A stretch of 64,000 nucleotides of DNA from Halobellus rarus (GCF_024494595.1 NZ_JANHDI010000001.1:553515-617514); one strand, 5' to 3'. Numbered from the stretch's first letter, positions 44,250-54,085 are shown. Program-made: numbers and translations. Notes: generated from the letters alone by a model not told the origin.

Positions 44250-45251
44250 TTACGGCGTCGGCGCGGCCTTCTGCAGCGCCGTCTCCGCGATGTTTCCGCC
44301 GTAGTCGGCGCTGCGTGACACCGAATCGACGATGAGTCCCAGAAGTTGCGCGCGAGCGGGGTCGAGATCGCGGAGCAGTCCGTCGATCTTTCTGGCGCGT
44401 TCGTCGATCACCTGGACGGACTCGCGGGCGTCGTTCGCCAGGCGGGTCGCCTCGTCGCTGTCGTCTGCGAGCAGGGCGTCCATCCCGTCGTCGATGATCG
44501 TTCTGGCCTCCTCGTGAAGTTCCGCCAGCGCCTCGACGACCTCGTCGGGGATCGGATTCTCGAACTCCAGGGTGAGGTGGGCGATCTTCGTCGCGTGGTC
44601 GGCGATGCGTTCGAGTTGTCGCGCCGCGGACTGGTAGTCGAAACAGACCTCGCGGGGCAGGCCGAGTTCCTCGGCGGCCTTCGGCGTCCGAAGCGTCGAC
44701 CGGAATATTCGGGAGACGACCATCCACAGCCGATCGACGTCGTCGTCGCGCTGGATCACGTCCCGGGCCATATCGGTGTCGAGTTCGGCGAGTGCCTCGA
44801 CCGCGTCCGCGAGCATCGACAGCGAGATGAGCCGCATCCGTCTGACGGCGGTGTGGATCGACAGTTCAGCGGAATCGAGCAGGTCGCGGATGACCACCGT
44901 ATCGCGGGTCTCCTCGAGGACTTCCAGGCCGACGAGACTCTGCGTCGCCTGCCGGATCGTCCGCCGCTGATCGGTCGTGATCCGCGAACTTTCGAGCGTG
45001 ATGATGTCGAAGCCGCTGACGTACATCGTCATCACCGCGCGCGTGAGTTCGTCGCCAGCGAGGTCGGTCACGTCGAGGGCCCCCTCCGTTCGCTCTTCCC
45101 CGTTCGCCGGCGCCAGAAACAGCGAGTCCCCCTCCGGATAGAACTCGACGACGCTTCCGGCCGAGACGTCGTTCTCCGTCGCCCACTCCTTCGGAATAGA
45201 GACCGTGAACGTCGAGCCCCCGGTGACCTGGACCTTCCGCGTTTCCACCAT
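44250..45251 (-). CDS. AbrB-PhoU fusion, phosphate uptake regulator
   Basis: A 333-residue protein with an N-terminal SpoVT/AbrB DNA-binding domain (MVETRKVQVTGGSTFTVSIP and GSVVEFYPEGDSLFLAP, residues 1-50) and a C-terminal PhoU domain (about 110-330) with the metal-binding helices QSAARQLERIADHATKIAHL and SRSADYGGNIAETAL. Fusions of this kind are known in archaea as phosphate regulators. It is divergent from pstS, and the two promoters share the motif CTATATAGTWATA, so direct control of the pst operon is likely (inference). Confidence 0.92.
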   Translation of the reverse strand: MVETRKVQVTGGSTFTVSIPKEWATENDVSAGSVVEFYPEGDSLFLAPANGEERTEGALDVTDLAGDELTRAVMTMYVSGFDIITLESSRITTDQRRTIRQATQSLVGLEVLEETRDTVVIRDLLDSAELSIHTAVRRMRLISLSMLADAVEALAELDTDMARDVIQRDDDVDRLWMVVSRIFRSTLRTPKAAEELGLPREVCFDYQSAARQLERIADHATKIAHLTLEFENPIPDEVVEALAELHEEARTIIDDGMDALLADDSDEATRLANDARESVQVIDERARKIDGLLRDLDPARAQLLGLIVDSVSRSADYGGNIAETALQKAAPTP

Positions 45252-45272
45252 ACGAGGCCGTAGCGATCAGTG

Positions 45273-45300
45273 GAATATAAATTTGGCTATTACTATATAG
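45273..45300 (-). promoter_or_regulatory. Promoter of the AbrB-PhoU gene with Pho-type motif
   Basis: On the reverse strand a TATA AAATTTATATTC (45284-45273) is centred about 27 bases before the ATG at 45251. Just upstream, CTATATAGTAATA (45300-45288) matches, with one difference, the motif before pstS. The same site also contains GCTAT-N6-ATAGC arms (45286-45301). Confidence 0.55.
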
Positions 45301-45559
45301 CAACCGGCACGGAATAGTCGAATCCGGTCTCGGACACATTGAGCCGCTGAGATATGTACCCGGAAGTCTCTCCGGACGAAACCGAGCGTCGATTCTGCGA
45401 CCTCCCTGGGCGAAAGCAATTGGACTAATGTGGGTGTTTCACCGATAGAAGATCGAATAACCGATCTATCATCGGCCATTTTGAACAATACTGTTCCTCT
45501 GTGGCGCACACCAGAGGGCAATTGCTCTATCTACGGTCGAGTATTGTCTGCTATTTCTT

Positions 45560-45590
45560 CTATATAGTTATATTAGTAGCGGTTTTATTC
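45560..45590 (+). promoter_or_regulatory. Promoter of the pst operon with Pho-type motif
   Basis: CTATATAGTTATA (45560-45572) lies 41-53 bases before the pstS ATG, and the TATA TTTTATT (45583-45589) is centred 27 bases before it. The mirror-image motif lies at the same distance from the divergent AbrB-PhoU gene. The AT-rich stretch between the two motifs (45301-45559) holds no supported gene; a leftward open frame of 84 codons in it looks fortuitous. Confidence 0.55.
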
Positions 45591-45612
45591 TATCTACGGA
45601 TACGAAGTGGTA

Positions 45613-46680
45613 ATGACGCGCGAACCCGAGCGCAACAGTCGTTTCTCACGTCGTGAGTTCCTCGCAGCCACCGGCGGTCTGGGTGTCGCCGGTCTGGCGG
45701 GTTGCACGCAGGACAACCCGAGCGACGGCGCGACCGCCGACCCGACCGAGACCGGATCGGACGGGTCCGACTCGGACGGTTCCGGAGGCGACGGCGGATC
45801 CGGTGAACTCTCCGGAGAGATCTCGATCGCGGGCTCCTCGACGGTGTTCCCGCTCGCGAGCGCGATGGCGGAACGCTTCGAAGAGCGGCACAGCGGCGTC
45901 AGTACGAGTCTCCAGTCGACCGGATCCGGAGGCGGCTTCGCGAACTACTTCTGCACGGGTCAGACCGACTTCAACAACGCTTCGCGGCCCATCCAGCCCG
46001 AGGAGGAAGAACAGTGCGCCGGCAACGACGTCGAGCCCGTCGAGCTCAAGGTCGCGACCGACGCGCTCACCGTGATCGTCAACAACGACAACGAGTTCCT
46101 CGGCGAGGGGCTCACCGTCGAGCAGCTCCGCGAAATCTGGTCCGCGGAGTCGCAGCCGGAGACGTGGGCCGACGTCGACGCCGAGTGGCCCGACGAACCG
46201 TTCGAGCTGTACGGCCCCTCGGACGCCTCGGGGACGTACGACTACTTCATCGAATCCGTGCTCGGCGAGGAGGGGCCGGGTCACCGCCAGGACTACTCGC
46301 CGACCGAGCAGGACCGGACGATCATCCAGGGGGTTTCCGGCTCGGAGTTCGCGATGGGCTATCTCGGCTTCGCGTACTACAGCCAGAACCAGGACACGGT
46401 GCAGGCCGTCCCGATCAAAGACGGCGAGGGCGACTACGTCGAACCGTCGCTCGACACCGCGCTGTCGGGCGACTACACGCCGCTGTCGCGGCCGCTGTTC
46501 ACGTACCCCAAGGTGTCCGCGCTCGAAGAGGAGCACATCGCCGAGTTCGCGCGCTTCTGGATCGAGAACTCGACCAGCCGCGAGATCGTCGCCGACGAGG
46601 TCGGATACGTCCCGCTCAGCGAGGACGAGCGCGACGAGATGCTCGGGAAGATCGACAGCGCGGTCGGGGACTCGGACTGA
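45613..46680 (+). CDS. pstS: Phosphate ABC transporter substrate-binding protein PstS
   Basis: A 355-residue exported phosphate-binding lipoprotein. The Tat signal SRREFLAATGG and lipobox AGLAGCTQ are followed by a Ser/Asp/Gly-rich linker typical of haloarchaea (about residues 38-68). Phosphate-site stretches are SIAGSSTVFPLASAM, STGSGGGFANYFCTGQTDF and GPSDASGTYDYFIE. ATG 45613 is preferred over GTG 45607. First gene of pstS-pstC-pstA-pstB-phoU. Confidence 0.94.
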   Translation: MTREPERNSRFSRREFLAATGGLGVAGLAGCTQDNPSDGATADPTETGSDGSDSDGSGGDGGSGELSGEISIAGSSTVFPLASAMAERFEERHSGVSTSLQSTGSGGGFANYFCTGQTDFNNASRPIQPEEEEQCAGNDVEPVELKVATDALTVIVNNDNEFLGEGLTVEQLREIWSAESQPETWADVDAEWPDEPFELYGPSDASGTYDYFIESVLGEEGPGHRQDYSPTEQDRTIIQGVSGSEFAMGYLGFAYYSQNQDTVQAVPIKDGEGDYVEPSLDTALSGDYTPLSRPLFTYPKVSALEEEHIAEFARFWIENSTSREIVADEVGYVPLSEDERDEMLGKIDSAVGDSD

Positions 46681-46744
46681 GCCGCCGTCGGGGGCACTCA
46701 CTGCACAACTGCCGCGACTAACGTCACACTGATATTATGAGCAT

Positions 46745-47704
46745 ATGAGCACGGACGAACTGACGACGGACATCACGACGCAGACGGAGAACTCCCCGCG
46801 AGAGCTACTGACGCGGACGTTCTTCTTCCTCTGTGCGGCGCTCTCGATCGTGACGACGATCAGCATCGTCGCCCTCTTGGTGACGGAGGCGGCGAGGTTC
46901 TTCTCGCTCACGGCACCGCTCCTGGGCGTCACCGGGCCGACCGCATCGATCGTCGACTTCCTCACCGGGACGTCCTGGAACATCAACGGCGGCGAGTTCG
47001 GCGTCCTCACGCTCGTCTCGGCGACGGTGATGATCACGCTCGGGTCGGCCGTCATCGCTATCCCGCTGGGCGTCGCGACGGCGATCTACCTCAGCGAGTA
47101 CGCCAGCGAGCGGGCCCGCTCGCTGCTCAAACCCGCGCTGGAGATCCTCGCCGGGGTCCCGACGGTCGTCTACGGCTTCTTCGCGCTCATCTACATCACG
47201 CCGGCGCTCTCCGTGGTCTTCCCGAGCATCGGGACGTTCAATATGCTCTCGGCCAGCATCGTCGTCGGGATTATGATCATCCCGATGGTCGCCTCGATCA
47301 GCGAGGACGCGATGTCGGCGGTCCCCGACGAACTCCGGCAGGCCGGCTACGGGATGGGTGCGACGAAGTTCGACGTCGCGACGGGGATCGTCGTTCCCGC
47401 GGCGCTGTCGGGCATCTTCTCGTCGTTCATCCTCGCGCTCTCGCGGGCCATCGGCGAGACGATGGCCGTCACCATCGCCGCCGGCTCGCGGGCGCAGTTC
47501 CTCAATCCCGTCAACCCCGCGTCGTTCCTCGAGGGATCGCTCCCGATGACGGCCGCGATGGTCCAGTTGCTCCTCGGCGACATCACCGGCGGGGGGCTGG
47601 CCTACCGCAGTCTGTTCGCCATCGGGCTCGTCCTCTTCGTCATCACGCTCGTCATGAACGTCATCAGCGACTTCGTCGCCCAGCGATATCGGGAGGAGTA
47701 CTGA
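46745..47704 (+). CDS. pstC: Phosphate ABC transporter permease PstC
   Basis: A 319-residue inner-membrane permease with about six helices. The BPD-type loop QAGYGMGATKFDVATGIVVP carries the ATPase-coupling motif, and LSEYASERARSLLKPALEIL, VPTVVYGFFAL and LSRAIGETMAVTIAAG are characteristic of PstC. The start is 64 bases after pstS. The stop is one base before the pstA ATG. Confidence 0.94.
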   Translation: MSTDELTTDITTQTENSPRELLTRTFFFLCAALSIVTTISIVALLVTEAARFFSLTAPLLGVTGPTASIVDFLTGTSWNINGGEFGVLTLVSATVMITLGSAVIAIPLGVATAIYLSEYASERARSLLKPALEILAGVPTVVYGFFALIYITPALSVVFPSIGTFNMLSASIVVGIMIIPMVASISEDAMSAVPDELRQAGYGMGATKFDVATGIVVPAALSGIFSSFILALSRAIGETMAVTIAAGSRAQFLNPVNPASFLEGSLPMTAAMVQLLLGDITGGGLAYRSLFAIGLVLFVITLVMNVISDFVAQRYREEY

Positions 47705-47705
47705 G

Positions 47706-49361
47706 ATGGCGGCCGAAACCGACACCGGAGCGATCGAGGACTTCGGACAGGTCAGCCGCACGGTCGGGACCGTCTTCCGCTACCTGCTATTGGCGGCGAC
47801 GATGTTCGGCATCGTGATGCTGGCGGTCCTGCTGCTGTACGTCGCCAACGACGCGATCCGGCCGCTGACAGCCGATCCCGGCTGGTACCTGGCGTTCTTC
47901 CTCGCCCTGGTCGCCCCGACGGGGATCGCCGGGTGGGCCGTCCGGCGTCGCGACCCCGCGGCGCTCACCTTCGGGACGTTCCTCGTCGGGATGCTCGTCG
48001 TCTCACTGATGTTCAGCGGCGGCGTCGCGCTCCTCGTGATCGACGTCGTCCCGCCCCTCGTCGCACTGGCGTTCGCGATCGGACTCGCCGTCCCCATCGG
48101 CGCGACGGTCGGTCTCACCCGTTACGCCCACCGGATCTCGTTCACGCTCAGACTCGCGGCGACGACGGCGGTCTTCTACCTCTCGCTGTTCGGCCTCCCC
48201 GGGCCGATCGGCGATGCCGTCGGCGCGCCGCCGATCGTCCCGAGCCTCGTCGCGCTCGTCCAGTCGGTCCCCGTGATTCCGGTCGACTGGATGATGGTCG
48301 CGGCCGTCGTCGGGGGCGGTTCCGCCGCGGCGATCGGCACCTACGTTGCGAGCGTCGGCGACGGTTCCGCGGGGCTGTACGCGGCCGGTGTGGCACTCGC
48401 AGCCAGTGCCGCCGCCGGTGCTGCCGGTCCGCTCGTCGGCGTCGACTCGGTCCCGGCGGTCGTGATCACGGCCGTCGCGCTCGTGCCGACCACGGCGTAC
48501 GCCTGGCGCGGGGGGTTCACCGAGGAAGGTTCGCCGCTCGGCCTGGTCTTCGCGGCGACGGTCGTCGTCGGGGCTCTCGTCGGAGCTGCCGCCGTCGACG
48601 TTCTCGGGTTCGCCGGCCCGCAGTCGTGGGTCGACTGGGGGTTCCTCACCAGCGCGCACAGCGGGACCGCCGAGAACGCGGGGCTGTACCCCGCCATCGG
48701 CGGATCGATCCTCCTGATGACCACGGTCGCGGCGCTGTCGTTCCCGGTGGGTGTCGGCGCAGCGGTCTACTTGGAGGAGTACGCCGGCGACAACGCCCTC
48801 ACCCGGTTCGTCGACGTCAACATCTCGAACCTGGCGGGGGTGCCGTCGGTGGTGTACGGGCTGCTCGGCCTCGGCGTGTTCGTGACGTACCTCGGGCGGT
48901 CGGCCGGGACGGTCCTCGTCGGCGGCGCGACGCTGGCGCTGCTCATCCTCCCGATCGTCATCATCTCAGCGCGGGAGGCGATCCGCTCGGTGCCCTCGGA
49001 CATGCGGCAGGCCTCCTACGGGATGGGCGCGACGCGCTGGCAGACGGTGAAGAACGTGGTGCTCCCCGAGGCGTTCCCCGGGATCCTCACCGGGACGATC
49101 CTCGCGCTGGGACGCGCCATCGGGGAGACCGCGCCGCTCATCATGATCGGCGCGCCGAACGTCGTGTTCAACCTGCCCACCGCCCTCGGATCGAAGGTGA
49201 GCGCGATGCCGCTGCAGGTGTACGCGTGGTCCAGTCTCTTCGCCAGCGAGGACTTCTACACGAAGGCGGTGCCCGCCGGCGTGGTCGTTCTCCTCGCCGT
49301 GTTACTGGCGATGAACTCGGTCGCGATCGTGCTGCGGAACAAATTCGAGCGAACACAGTGA
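47706..49361 (+). CDS. pstA: Phosphate ABC transporter permease PstA with long N-terminal membrane region
   Basis: A 551-residue permease, nearly twice the bacterial length. Residues about 315-551 are the PstA domain: [37 protein letters not shown], the coupling loop [20 protein letters not shown] and [18 protein letters not shown]. The first 310 residues hold about eight hydrophobic helices rich in Ala, Val and Gly that have no counterpart in standard PstA. The stop TGA overlaps a GTG start of pstB. Confidence 0.92.
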   Translation: MAAETDTGAIEDFGQVSRTVGTVFRYLLLAATMFGIVMLAVLLLYVANDAIRPLTADPGWYLAFFLALVAPTGIAGWAVRRRDPAALTFGTFLVGMLVVSLMFSGGVALLVIDVVPPLVALAFAIGLAVPIGATVGLTRYAHRISFTLRLAATTAVFYLSLFGLPGPIGDAVGAPPIVPSLVALVQSVPVIPVDWMMVAAVVGGGSAAAIGTYVASVGDGSAGLYAAGVALAASAAAGAAGPLVGVDSVPAVVITAVALVPTTAYAWRGGFTEEGSPLGLVFAATVVVGALVGAAAVDVLGFAGPQSWVDWGFLTSAHSGTAENAGLYPAIGGSILLMTTVAALSFPVGVGAAVYLEEYAGDNALTRFVDVNISNLAGVPSVVYGLLGLGVFVTYLGRSAGTVLVGGATLALLILPIVIISAREAIRSVPSDMRQASYGMGATRWQTVKNVVLPEAFPGILTGTILALGRAIGETAPLIMIGAPNVVFNLPTALGSKVSAMPLQVYAWSSLFASEDFYTKAVPAGVVVLLAVLLAMNSVAIVLRNKFERTQ

Positions 49362-50281
49362 GTGAGAACCCAATGAGTCAGCATCCAATGAGCCAGAACT
49401 CAACGAACAAACAGAACCGGAACGAACGGGCGGAGAGAGACGAATCGGCGGACCCGACCGCCGACGGGATGGACATCCAGACGGACGTCAGCGGCAGCGT
49501 CGCCGCTTCCGCGGGCGGATCGCCGACGCGAGAGACCGTCGTCAGCGCGAAGCACATCAGCGTCTGGTACGGCGACGACCAGGCGCTCTCGGACATCACG
49601 ATGGACATCCCCGAACGGAGCGTCACGGCGATGGTCGGCCCCTCGGGGTGTGGGAAGTCGACGTTCCTCCGCTGTATCAATCGGATGAACGACCTCATCG
49701 ACAGCGCTCGCGTCGAGGGAGACCTCTACCTCCGCGGGAAGAACGTCTACGACGACGACGTCGACCCCGTGGCGCTGCGGCGAAGAGTGGGAATGGTATT
49801 CCAGAAGCCGAACCCGTTCCCGAAGAGCATCTACGACAACGTCACGTACGGATTGAAGATCCAGGACAAGGGCGGCGACTACGACGAGATCGTCGAGGAG
49901 TCGCTGAAGCGCGCCGCGCTGTGGGACGAGGTGAAGGACCAACTCGGCGAGTCGGGGCTGGAGCTCTCCGGCGGCCAGCAGCAGCGGCTCTGCATCGCCC
50001 GCGCCATCGCGCCGGACCCGGAGGTCCTGCTGATGGACGAACCCGCCTCCGCGCTCGATCCGGTGGCGACCTCCCAGATCGAGGATCTCATCGAGGAGCT
50101 CGCGGAGGACTACACGGTCGTCATCGTCACGCACAACATGCAACAGGCCGCCCGCATCTCCGATCAGACCGCGGTCTTCCTGACCGGCGGGGAACTCGTC
50201 GAGTTCGACGACACCCAGAAGATCTTCGAGAACCCCGAGAGCCAGCGGGTCGAAGACTACATCACCGGGAAGTTCGGGTAA
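49358..50281 (+). CDS. pstB: Phosphate ABC transporter ATP-binding protein PstB
   Basis: An ABC ATPase of 307 residues from GTG 49358, which overlaps the pstA stop as GTGA; ATG 49373 in the same frame (302 residues) is equally possible. A Ser/Asn/Gln-rich N-terminal extension of about 55 residues, including [12 protein letters not shown], precedes the domain. Walker [11 protein letters not shown]-loop [16 protein letters not shown], signature [16 protein letters not shown], Walker [14 protein letters not shown] and switch [15 protein letters not shown] are all present. Confidence 0.94.
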   Translation: MSENPMSQHPMSQNSTNKQNRNERAERDESADPTADGMDIQTDVSGSVAASAGGSPTRETVVSAKHISVWYGDDQALSDITMDIPERSVTAMVGPSGCGKSTFLRCINRMNDLIDSARVEGDLYLRGKNVYDDDVDPVALRRRVGMVFQKPNPFPKSIYDNVTYGLKIQDKGGDYDEIVEESLKRAALWDEVKDQLGESGLELSGGQQQRLCIARAIAPDPEVLLMDEPASALDPVATSQIEDLIEELAEDYTVVIVTHNMQQAARISDQTAVFLTGGELVEFDDTQKIFENPESQRVEDYITGKFG

Positions 50282-50287
50282 TACACT

Positions 50288-50965
50288 ATGCCCAGACAGG
50301 AATACCAGGAGTCCCTCTCGAACCTCCGCGACGACGTCCTCTACATGAGCGAGGTCGTCGCCGAACGGCTCCGACTCGGACTCGACGCGCTCGAACAGAA
50401 GGACAGAGAGATCGCCGAGGAGGTCGTCGGCGGCGACGACGAGATCAACCAGATGTACCTGGACCTCGAGAGCGAGTGCGTCAATCTGATCGCGCTCCAG
50501 CAACCCGTCGCTTCCGACCTCCGTTTCATCGCCGCGTCGTTCAAGATCATCACCGACCTCGAACGGATCGGCGACCTGGCGGTCAACCTCGCGCAGTACG
50601 CGATGGACGCCGACCGGGACGTGTTCCCGGAGGTCGACGTCCAGCAGATCGGCGTCGAGACGCTCGACATGCTCGAATCCGCGATGGCCGCCTACGCGAA
50701 CGACGACCCGGAGGCGTGTTACGCCGTCGCCGAGCGCGACGACGACCTCGACGCGATGTGCGAGGCCGCCAGTTCCACCGTCGTCCGGGACCTCATCGAA
50801 CACGACCCGTTCGGCGACGACGACGCCGACGCGGAGGCGTACCTGCAGGACATCTCGCGACTCTTACTCACGATCCGTGACCTCGAACGGATCGGCGACC
50901 ACGCGGTCAACATCGCCGCGCGCGCGCTGTATATGATCGAGGACGACGCCGAACTGCTGTACTGA
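50288..50965 (+). CDS. phoU: Phosphate signalling protein PhoU
   Basis: A 225-residue PhoU with two symmetric three-helix bundles. Each carries the metal-cluster motif: ITDLERIGDLAVNLAQYA (about residues 96-113) and IRDLERIGDHAVNIAARAL (about 199-217). It ends the pst operon, six bases after pstB, and would restrain PstSCAB when phosphate is plentiful. A second PhoU domain is in the divergent AbrB-PhoU regulator. Confidence 0.95.
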   Translation: MPRQEYQESLSNLRDDVLYMSEVVAERLRLGLDALEQKDREIAEEVVGGDDEINQMYLDLESECVNLIALQQPVASDLRFIAASFKIITDLERIGDLAVNLAQYAMDADRDVFPEVDVQQIGVETLDMLESAMAAYANDDPEACYAVAERDDDLDAMCEAASSTVVRDLIEHDPFGDDDADAEAYLQDISRLLLTIRDLERIGDHAVNIAARALYMIEDDAELLY

Positions 50966-51095
50966 GCAATTAGCGCGATTCGACGGGCAGTGTTTTGGTG
51001 AAAACAAGTGATCGATAGACGTGCAAATCTTGTACGGCCAAATAGTCTGAACCGACGTTACACTGGACACGCAGAGTTAACGCGGGTGGACGTGT

Positions 51096-52325
51096 TCACG
51101 TCGAGTCAGGCTTCTCGTCGGAATCGTCGGCCTGTCCCGATTCGTCGGCCCCAGCCACGATATCGGGGTCACGAGCATCACCATCAGCCGTAGTTACGTC
51201 TTTCTCTCCATCAACCCGATCGCCGGTCAGAGAGGTCGACACCGACTCCACACCCGATCCGAATAGATCTGGAACTACCACGCGTGCGAAGTCCGCGATG
51301 ACGACAAGAAGCAGGGGTCCGAGAAAGAGCCCATACCACCCGAACAATAGCGGGCCGAGGATGTATGCGAACATCACCGCACCTACGTGGAGGTTTCGCC
51401 CCGAGACGTATGGGCGGATCACCAAGTCCGGGATCGTGTCCACGACGACGAACGTAACGGCGAAAAAGATGACCGGAAACCAGAGTAACTGGGGATCAGA
51501 GATCACTGCCAGGCCGGCGAGATAGAGTGATACCGGTACGTAGACGATCTTCATTCCAACGACTGGAACGAGACTTCCGGCTCCAGCGAGCAGACCGAGC
51601 AGGATCGGGACCGGAACTGGAACGGCTGTCGGCGCGATCGCCGCGAGGATCGAAAACACAATCGCGCCGACGGTCCCAATAAGCAGTGCGTTCAGAATGT
51701 TCCCAAAGAAGACAGTCTTGAGGTCGGCATCCACCTCGCGTCCGTAGGTGACAAGCGTTTCGTCGGTGAAGTGGGTACGGGTCCACGCGACCAAGCGGTC
51801 GCCGTCTCGAAGCAGGTAGAATGCTAGCGCCACTGCGATAAACAAGTGGAGGAGTCCTGTGAGAATGACTCCGAGATACTGCGTCATCGCTGCGGCGATA
51901 TCCGTTAGAATGCCTTGTAGACGCGATTCTGCCAAGAGCTGCTCAGGATCGGATGTCAGCGTTTGAAGCACCGTTTGAAGTTCTGCTGTCAGACCGGCGA
52001 AGTCGGTGTATGGGGCTAGAAGCCCCTCGTAGGCAGACAGGTCCAGTTCGGCGAACGACCGGAGTTCTCCGATACCAAGCGCAGCCGTATACCAAAACAA
52101 CAAGACGACGGGCAGTACGAGTACGAACAGAGCCACCGCTGCCGCCAGAGTCGGCGGTTGAATCCGGTGCCGCAGGCGTACGTAGATTGGGCGGGATGAG
52201 TAGTACAGAAACAGGCCGAGAACGAACGTCCCGACGAATGAGTAGAGAACGAAAAGCAAGGCTCCCGCGAGGACGAAAGCCAGCCCCATCCAGACAGTAC
52301 GAGAGTAGTCACTTGATCCGAACAT
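51096..52325 (-). CDS. AI-2E family transporter (low-GC gene)
   Basis: A 409-residue membrane protein of the AI-2E (PF01594-type) family with about seven or eight helices: SFVGTFVLGLFLYYSSRPIY, the loop with LLRDGDRLVAWTRTHF, and the family's closing VSGRNLHVGAVMFAYILGPL and GLFLGPLLLVVIAD. The last 60 residues are acidic and disordered. Family members export autoinducer-2 or act as Na+/H+ antiporters; the substrate is not given by sequence. Base composition is clearly lower in GC (52 percent in 51661-51720) than neighbours, suggesting later acquisition. ATG 52325 is chosen; an in-frame GTG at 52376 is closer to a TATA-like element. Confidence 0.88.
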   Translation of the reverse strand: MFGSSDYSRTVWMGLAFVLAGALLFVLYSFVGTFVLGLFLYYSSRPIYVRLRHRIQPPTLAAAVALFVLVLPVVLLFWYTAALGIGELRSFAELDLSAYEGLLAPYTDFAGLTAELQTVLQTLTSDPEQLLAESRLQGILTDIAAAMTQYLGVILTGLLHLFIAVALAFYLLRDGDRLVAWTRTHFTDETLVTYGREVDADLKTVFFGNILNALLIGTVGAIVFSILAAIAPTAVPVPVPILLGLLAGAGSLVPVVGMKIVYVPVSLYLAGLAVISDPQLLWFPVIFFAVTFVVVDTIPDLVIRPYVSGRNLHVGAVMFAYILGPLLFGWYGLFLGPLLLVVIADFARVVVPDLFGSGVESVSTSLTGDRVDGEKDVTTADGDARDPDIVAGADESGQADDSDEKPDST

Positions 52326-52533
52326 AGACTTCCGCTGGCGCGTTGCCGACGGCTGAAGAGGGGTTGTCTCGAACACCCGTAGTTATGGAGTACTTAGACG
52401 ACCGGAGCGGTTGAAAACCGAGAAGAGTTGTTGGCTGATCTGTCGTTACCGCTCTGCTGCATAGATCCTCTGTACTGATCGCCTCGTCGCCGACAGGCGA
52501 GACGATCGTTCGTCGTGACCTCGCTTCTCGCTG

Positions 52534-53889
52534 TCAGAAGATGTTCGCCTGCCGGTAGACGCTGATCCCCGACTCGGTGAGTTCGTAGGGCTTCGTCGCC
52601 CGGGAGTGGTTCGCGTCCCTGATCTTCTGGATCTCGATGGCCAGTCGCGTCTCCCGGAAATCGCTCTCTCTGACGTACTGGAGCACGAATACGGCGTCGG
52701 CGAGGTACTCGACGATCCCGAACCGCGAGGTGTAGGGGTTGTCCTCGCTCGCCTCCGAGGTCAGAAGCGTCGTGATACCCGCGTTCTTCAGCGCGCGCGT
52801 GAATCCGAACACCTGACTCCGTCGCTTCGGGGCACTCTCGTACATCATCTCCAGCAGCGAGACGGAGTCTAGCACCAGGCGGTCGGCTCCGAACTCCTCG
52901 ATGAGATCGGGCAGGTCGTTCTGAATACTGTCGAGGCTGTTCGCCATCTCGATCGGATCGATGTCGACGACGGCGAGTCGGTCCTCGTCGACGTAGCCCT
53001 CGAAGTCCCACCCCTTCTCGCCGGCGGTGTCGAGGATCCGTTCGTAGCTCTCCTCCAGCGTGATGTAGACGGCCGATTCGCCGTTTTCGAGGCCGTGGTT
53101 CAGAAACTGCAGGCCGAACGTCGTCTTCCCCGTCCCCGCCGACCCGACCGCGACCATCAGCGACCGGCGCGGGACGCCGCCGAGGATCATATCGTCGAGG
53201 CCGTCGATCCCGACATCGAGTCGATCGAGTTCGGAGTCGAACTCCTCCTCGTCGAACTCCTCTTCGCCCCCGCCGAAGCCGAACGCTTCGCCCTCGGACT
53301 CCGCGCCACCGAACCCGAACGCGTCGCTGGACTGGCCCTCGCCGTCGACGTCGCCGAAGCCGAAGTCGTCGTCGGACCCGCCGGGCGACGGCTCGTTCGA
53401 TCCGCCGCCGAATCCGGACGGCTGGTCCGCTCCCGGGTCCGGGGCGTTCTCCAGCGCCGTGGCGAAGTCCTGGTCGAACGGATTCTCGTTCGCGCCGTCG
53501 GAAGCGGGATCCGAGGCGGTCGTCCCGTCGGAGCCGGATGCAGGTCCGTTCCCTCCGGAGTCCGCGGTTTCCACTCCCGACTCCGATTCCCCGGCGTCGG
53601 GATCGCCACCGCCTGTCGAGGCAGTCCCTCCCGTCGCTCCGGGGTCTGTCAGCGCTTCTCTCTCCGTCTCGTCGCGCTCCGACCCATCCGATAGCGAGCC
53701 ATCGTTCTTCGGCCGGTCCGCTCCCGCCGACGCGTCCCCGTCCGACTTTGCGTCCTTCGACGCCGACGCGTCCCCGTCCGAGTCTGCGCCCTTCGACGCC
53801 GACGCGTCCCCGTCCGTCTCGTCCGCCGCGTCTGCGGCGTCTTCTCCTCCCTCTCGGAGCGCCTGCTCGAACCAGTCGTCGTCACTCAC
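52534..53889 (-). CDS. KaiC-like RecA-superfamily ATPase with long disordered N-terminus
   Basis: A 451-residue protein with a single KaiC-type domain at about 221-451: start [20 protein letters not shown], Walker [12 protein letters not shown] (249-259), catalytic glutamates in [12 protein letters not shown], and Walker [15 protein letters not shown]. Residues 1-215 are acidic, low complexity, with 12-residue repeats ([12 protein letters not shown]) and FGFGG segments. KaiC-like single-domain ATPases in archaea act in signalling; some haloarchaeal ones are named HTR-like proteins. No partner is adjacent. Its ATP-dependent function here is unknown. Confidence 0.85.
   Translation of the reverse strand: MSDDDWFEQALREGGEDAADAADETDGDASASKGADSDGDASASKDAKSDGDASAGADRPKNDGSLSDGSERDETEREALTDPGATGGTASTGGGDPDAGESESGVETADSGGNGPASGSDGTTASDPASDGANENPFDQDFATALENAPDPGADQPSGFGGGSNEPSPGGSDDDFGFGDVDGEGQSSDAFGFGGAESEGEAFGFGGGEEEFDEEEFDSELDRLDVGIDGLDDMILGGVPRRSLMVAVGSAGTGKTTFGLQFLNHGLENGESAVYITLEESYERILDTAGEKGWDFEGYVDEDRLAVVDIDPIEMANSLDSIQNDLPDLIEEFGADRLVLDSVSLLEMMYESAPKRRSQVFGFTRALKNAGITTLLTSEASEDNPYTSRFGIVEYLADAVFVLQYVRESDFRETRLAIEIQKIRDANHSRATKPYELTESGISVYRQANIF
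53726..53816. repeat. 36-base coding tandem repeat in the KaiC-like gene
   Basis: The 19-base core GCCGACGCGTCCCCGTCCG recurs at 53726, 53762 and 53798, a period of 36 bases or 12 codons. It encodes repeated acidic Asp/Ser/Ala units in the disordered N-terminus. Such repeats change copy number easily between strains. Confidence 0.8.
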
Positions 53890-54062
53890 GGTCTGCCACC
53901 CCGCACCGCGGTAGCCCTGTACTCGCCGTCCGACTCGGGCACGCTGCGCCCTGGCGGCTCCGTTCCATCACCGTCGTTTCCACGTCGACCGGGGCGGCTA
54001 TCAATGTTGCCCGTCGCCCGCGTCGTCGCTCCCAGCACCGAGACCGGGCTGCTCGCCGACGA

Positions 54063-54085
54063 GTCACGGGCCGGAGGCCCGTGAC
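54063..54085. promoter_or_regulatory. Perfect inverted repeat upstream of NAD kinase TATA box
   Basis: Ten-base arms GTCACGGGCC (54063-54072) and GGCCCGTGAC (54076-54085) flank GGA. It lies just before the TATA-like CCCTTTTTGG (54090-54099) of the NAD kinase gene. Because no plus-strand gene ends upstream, it reads better as an operator or RNA hairpin at a promoter than as a terminator. Confidence 0.4.

Noticed and set aside
45267..45521. 84-codon leftward frame in the pst/AbrB-PhoU intergenic region
   Set aside because: It covers the TATA box and Pho-type motif of the AbrB-PhoU gene, has unusual amino-acid composition for this genome (many Arg, Val, Phe and few acidic residues), and no good promoter of its own.
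53726..53816. Regular repeats considered as a CRISPR array
   Set aside because: Units are 36 bases with no unique spacers and encode an in-frame acidic tail.
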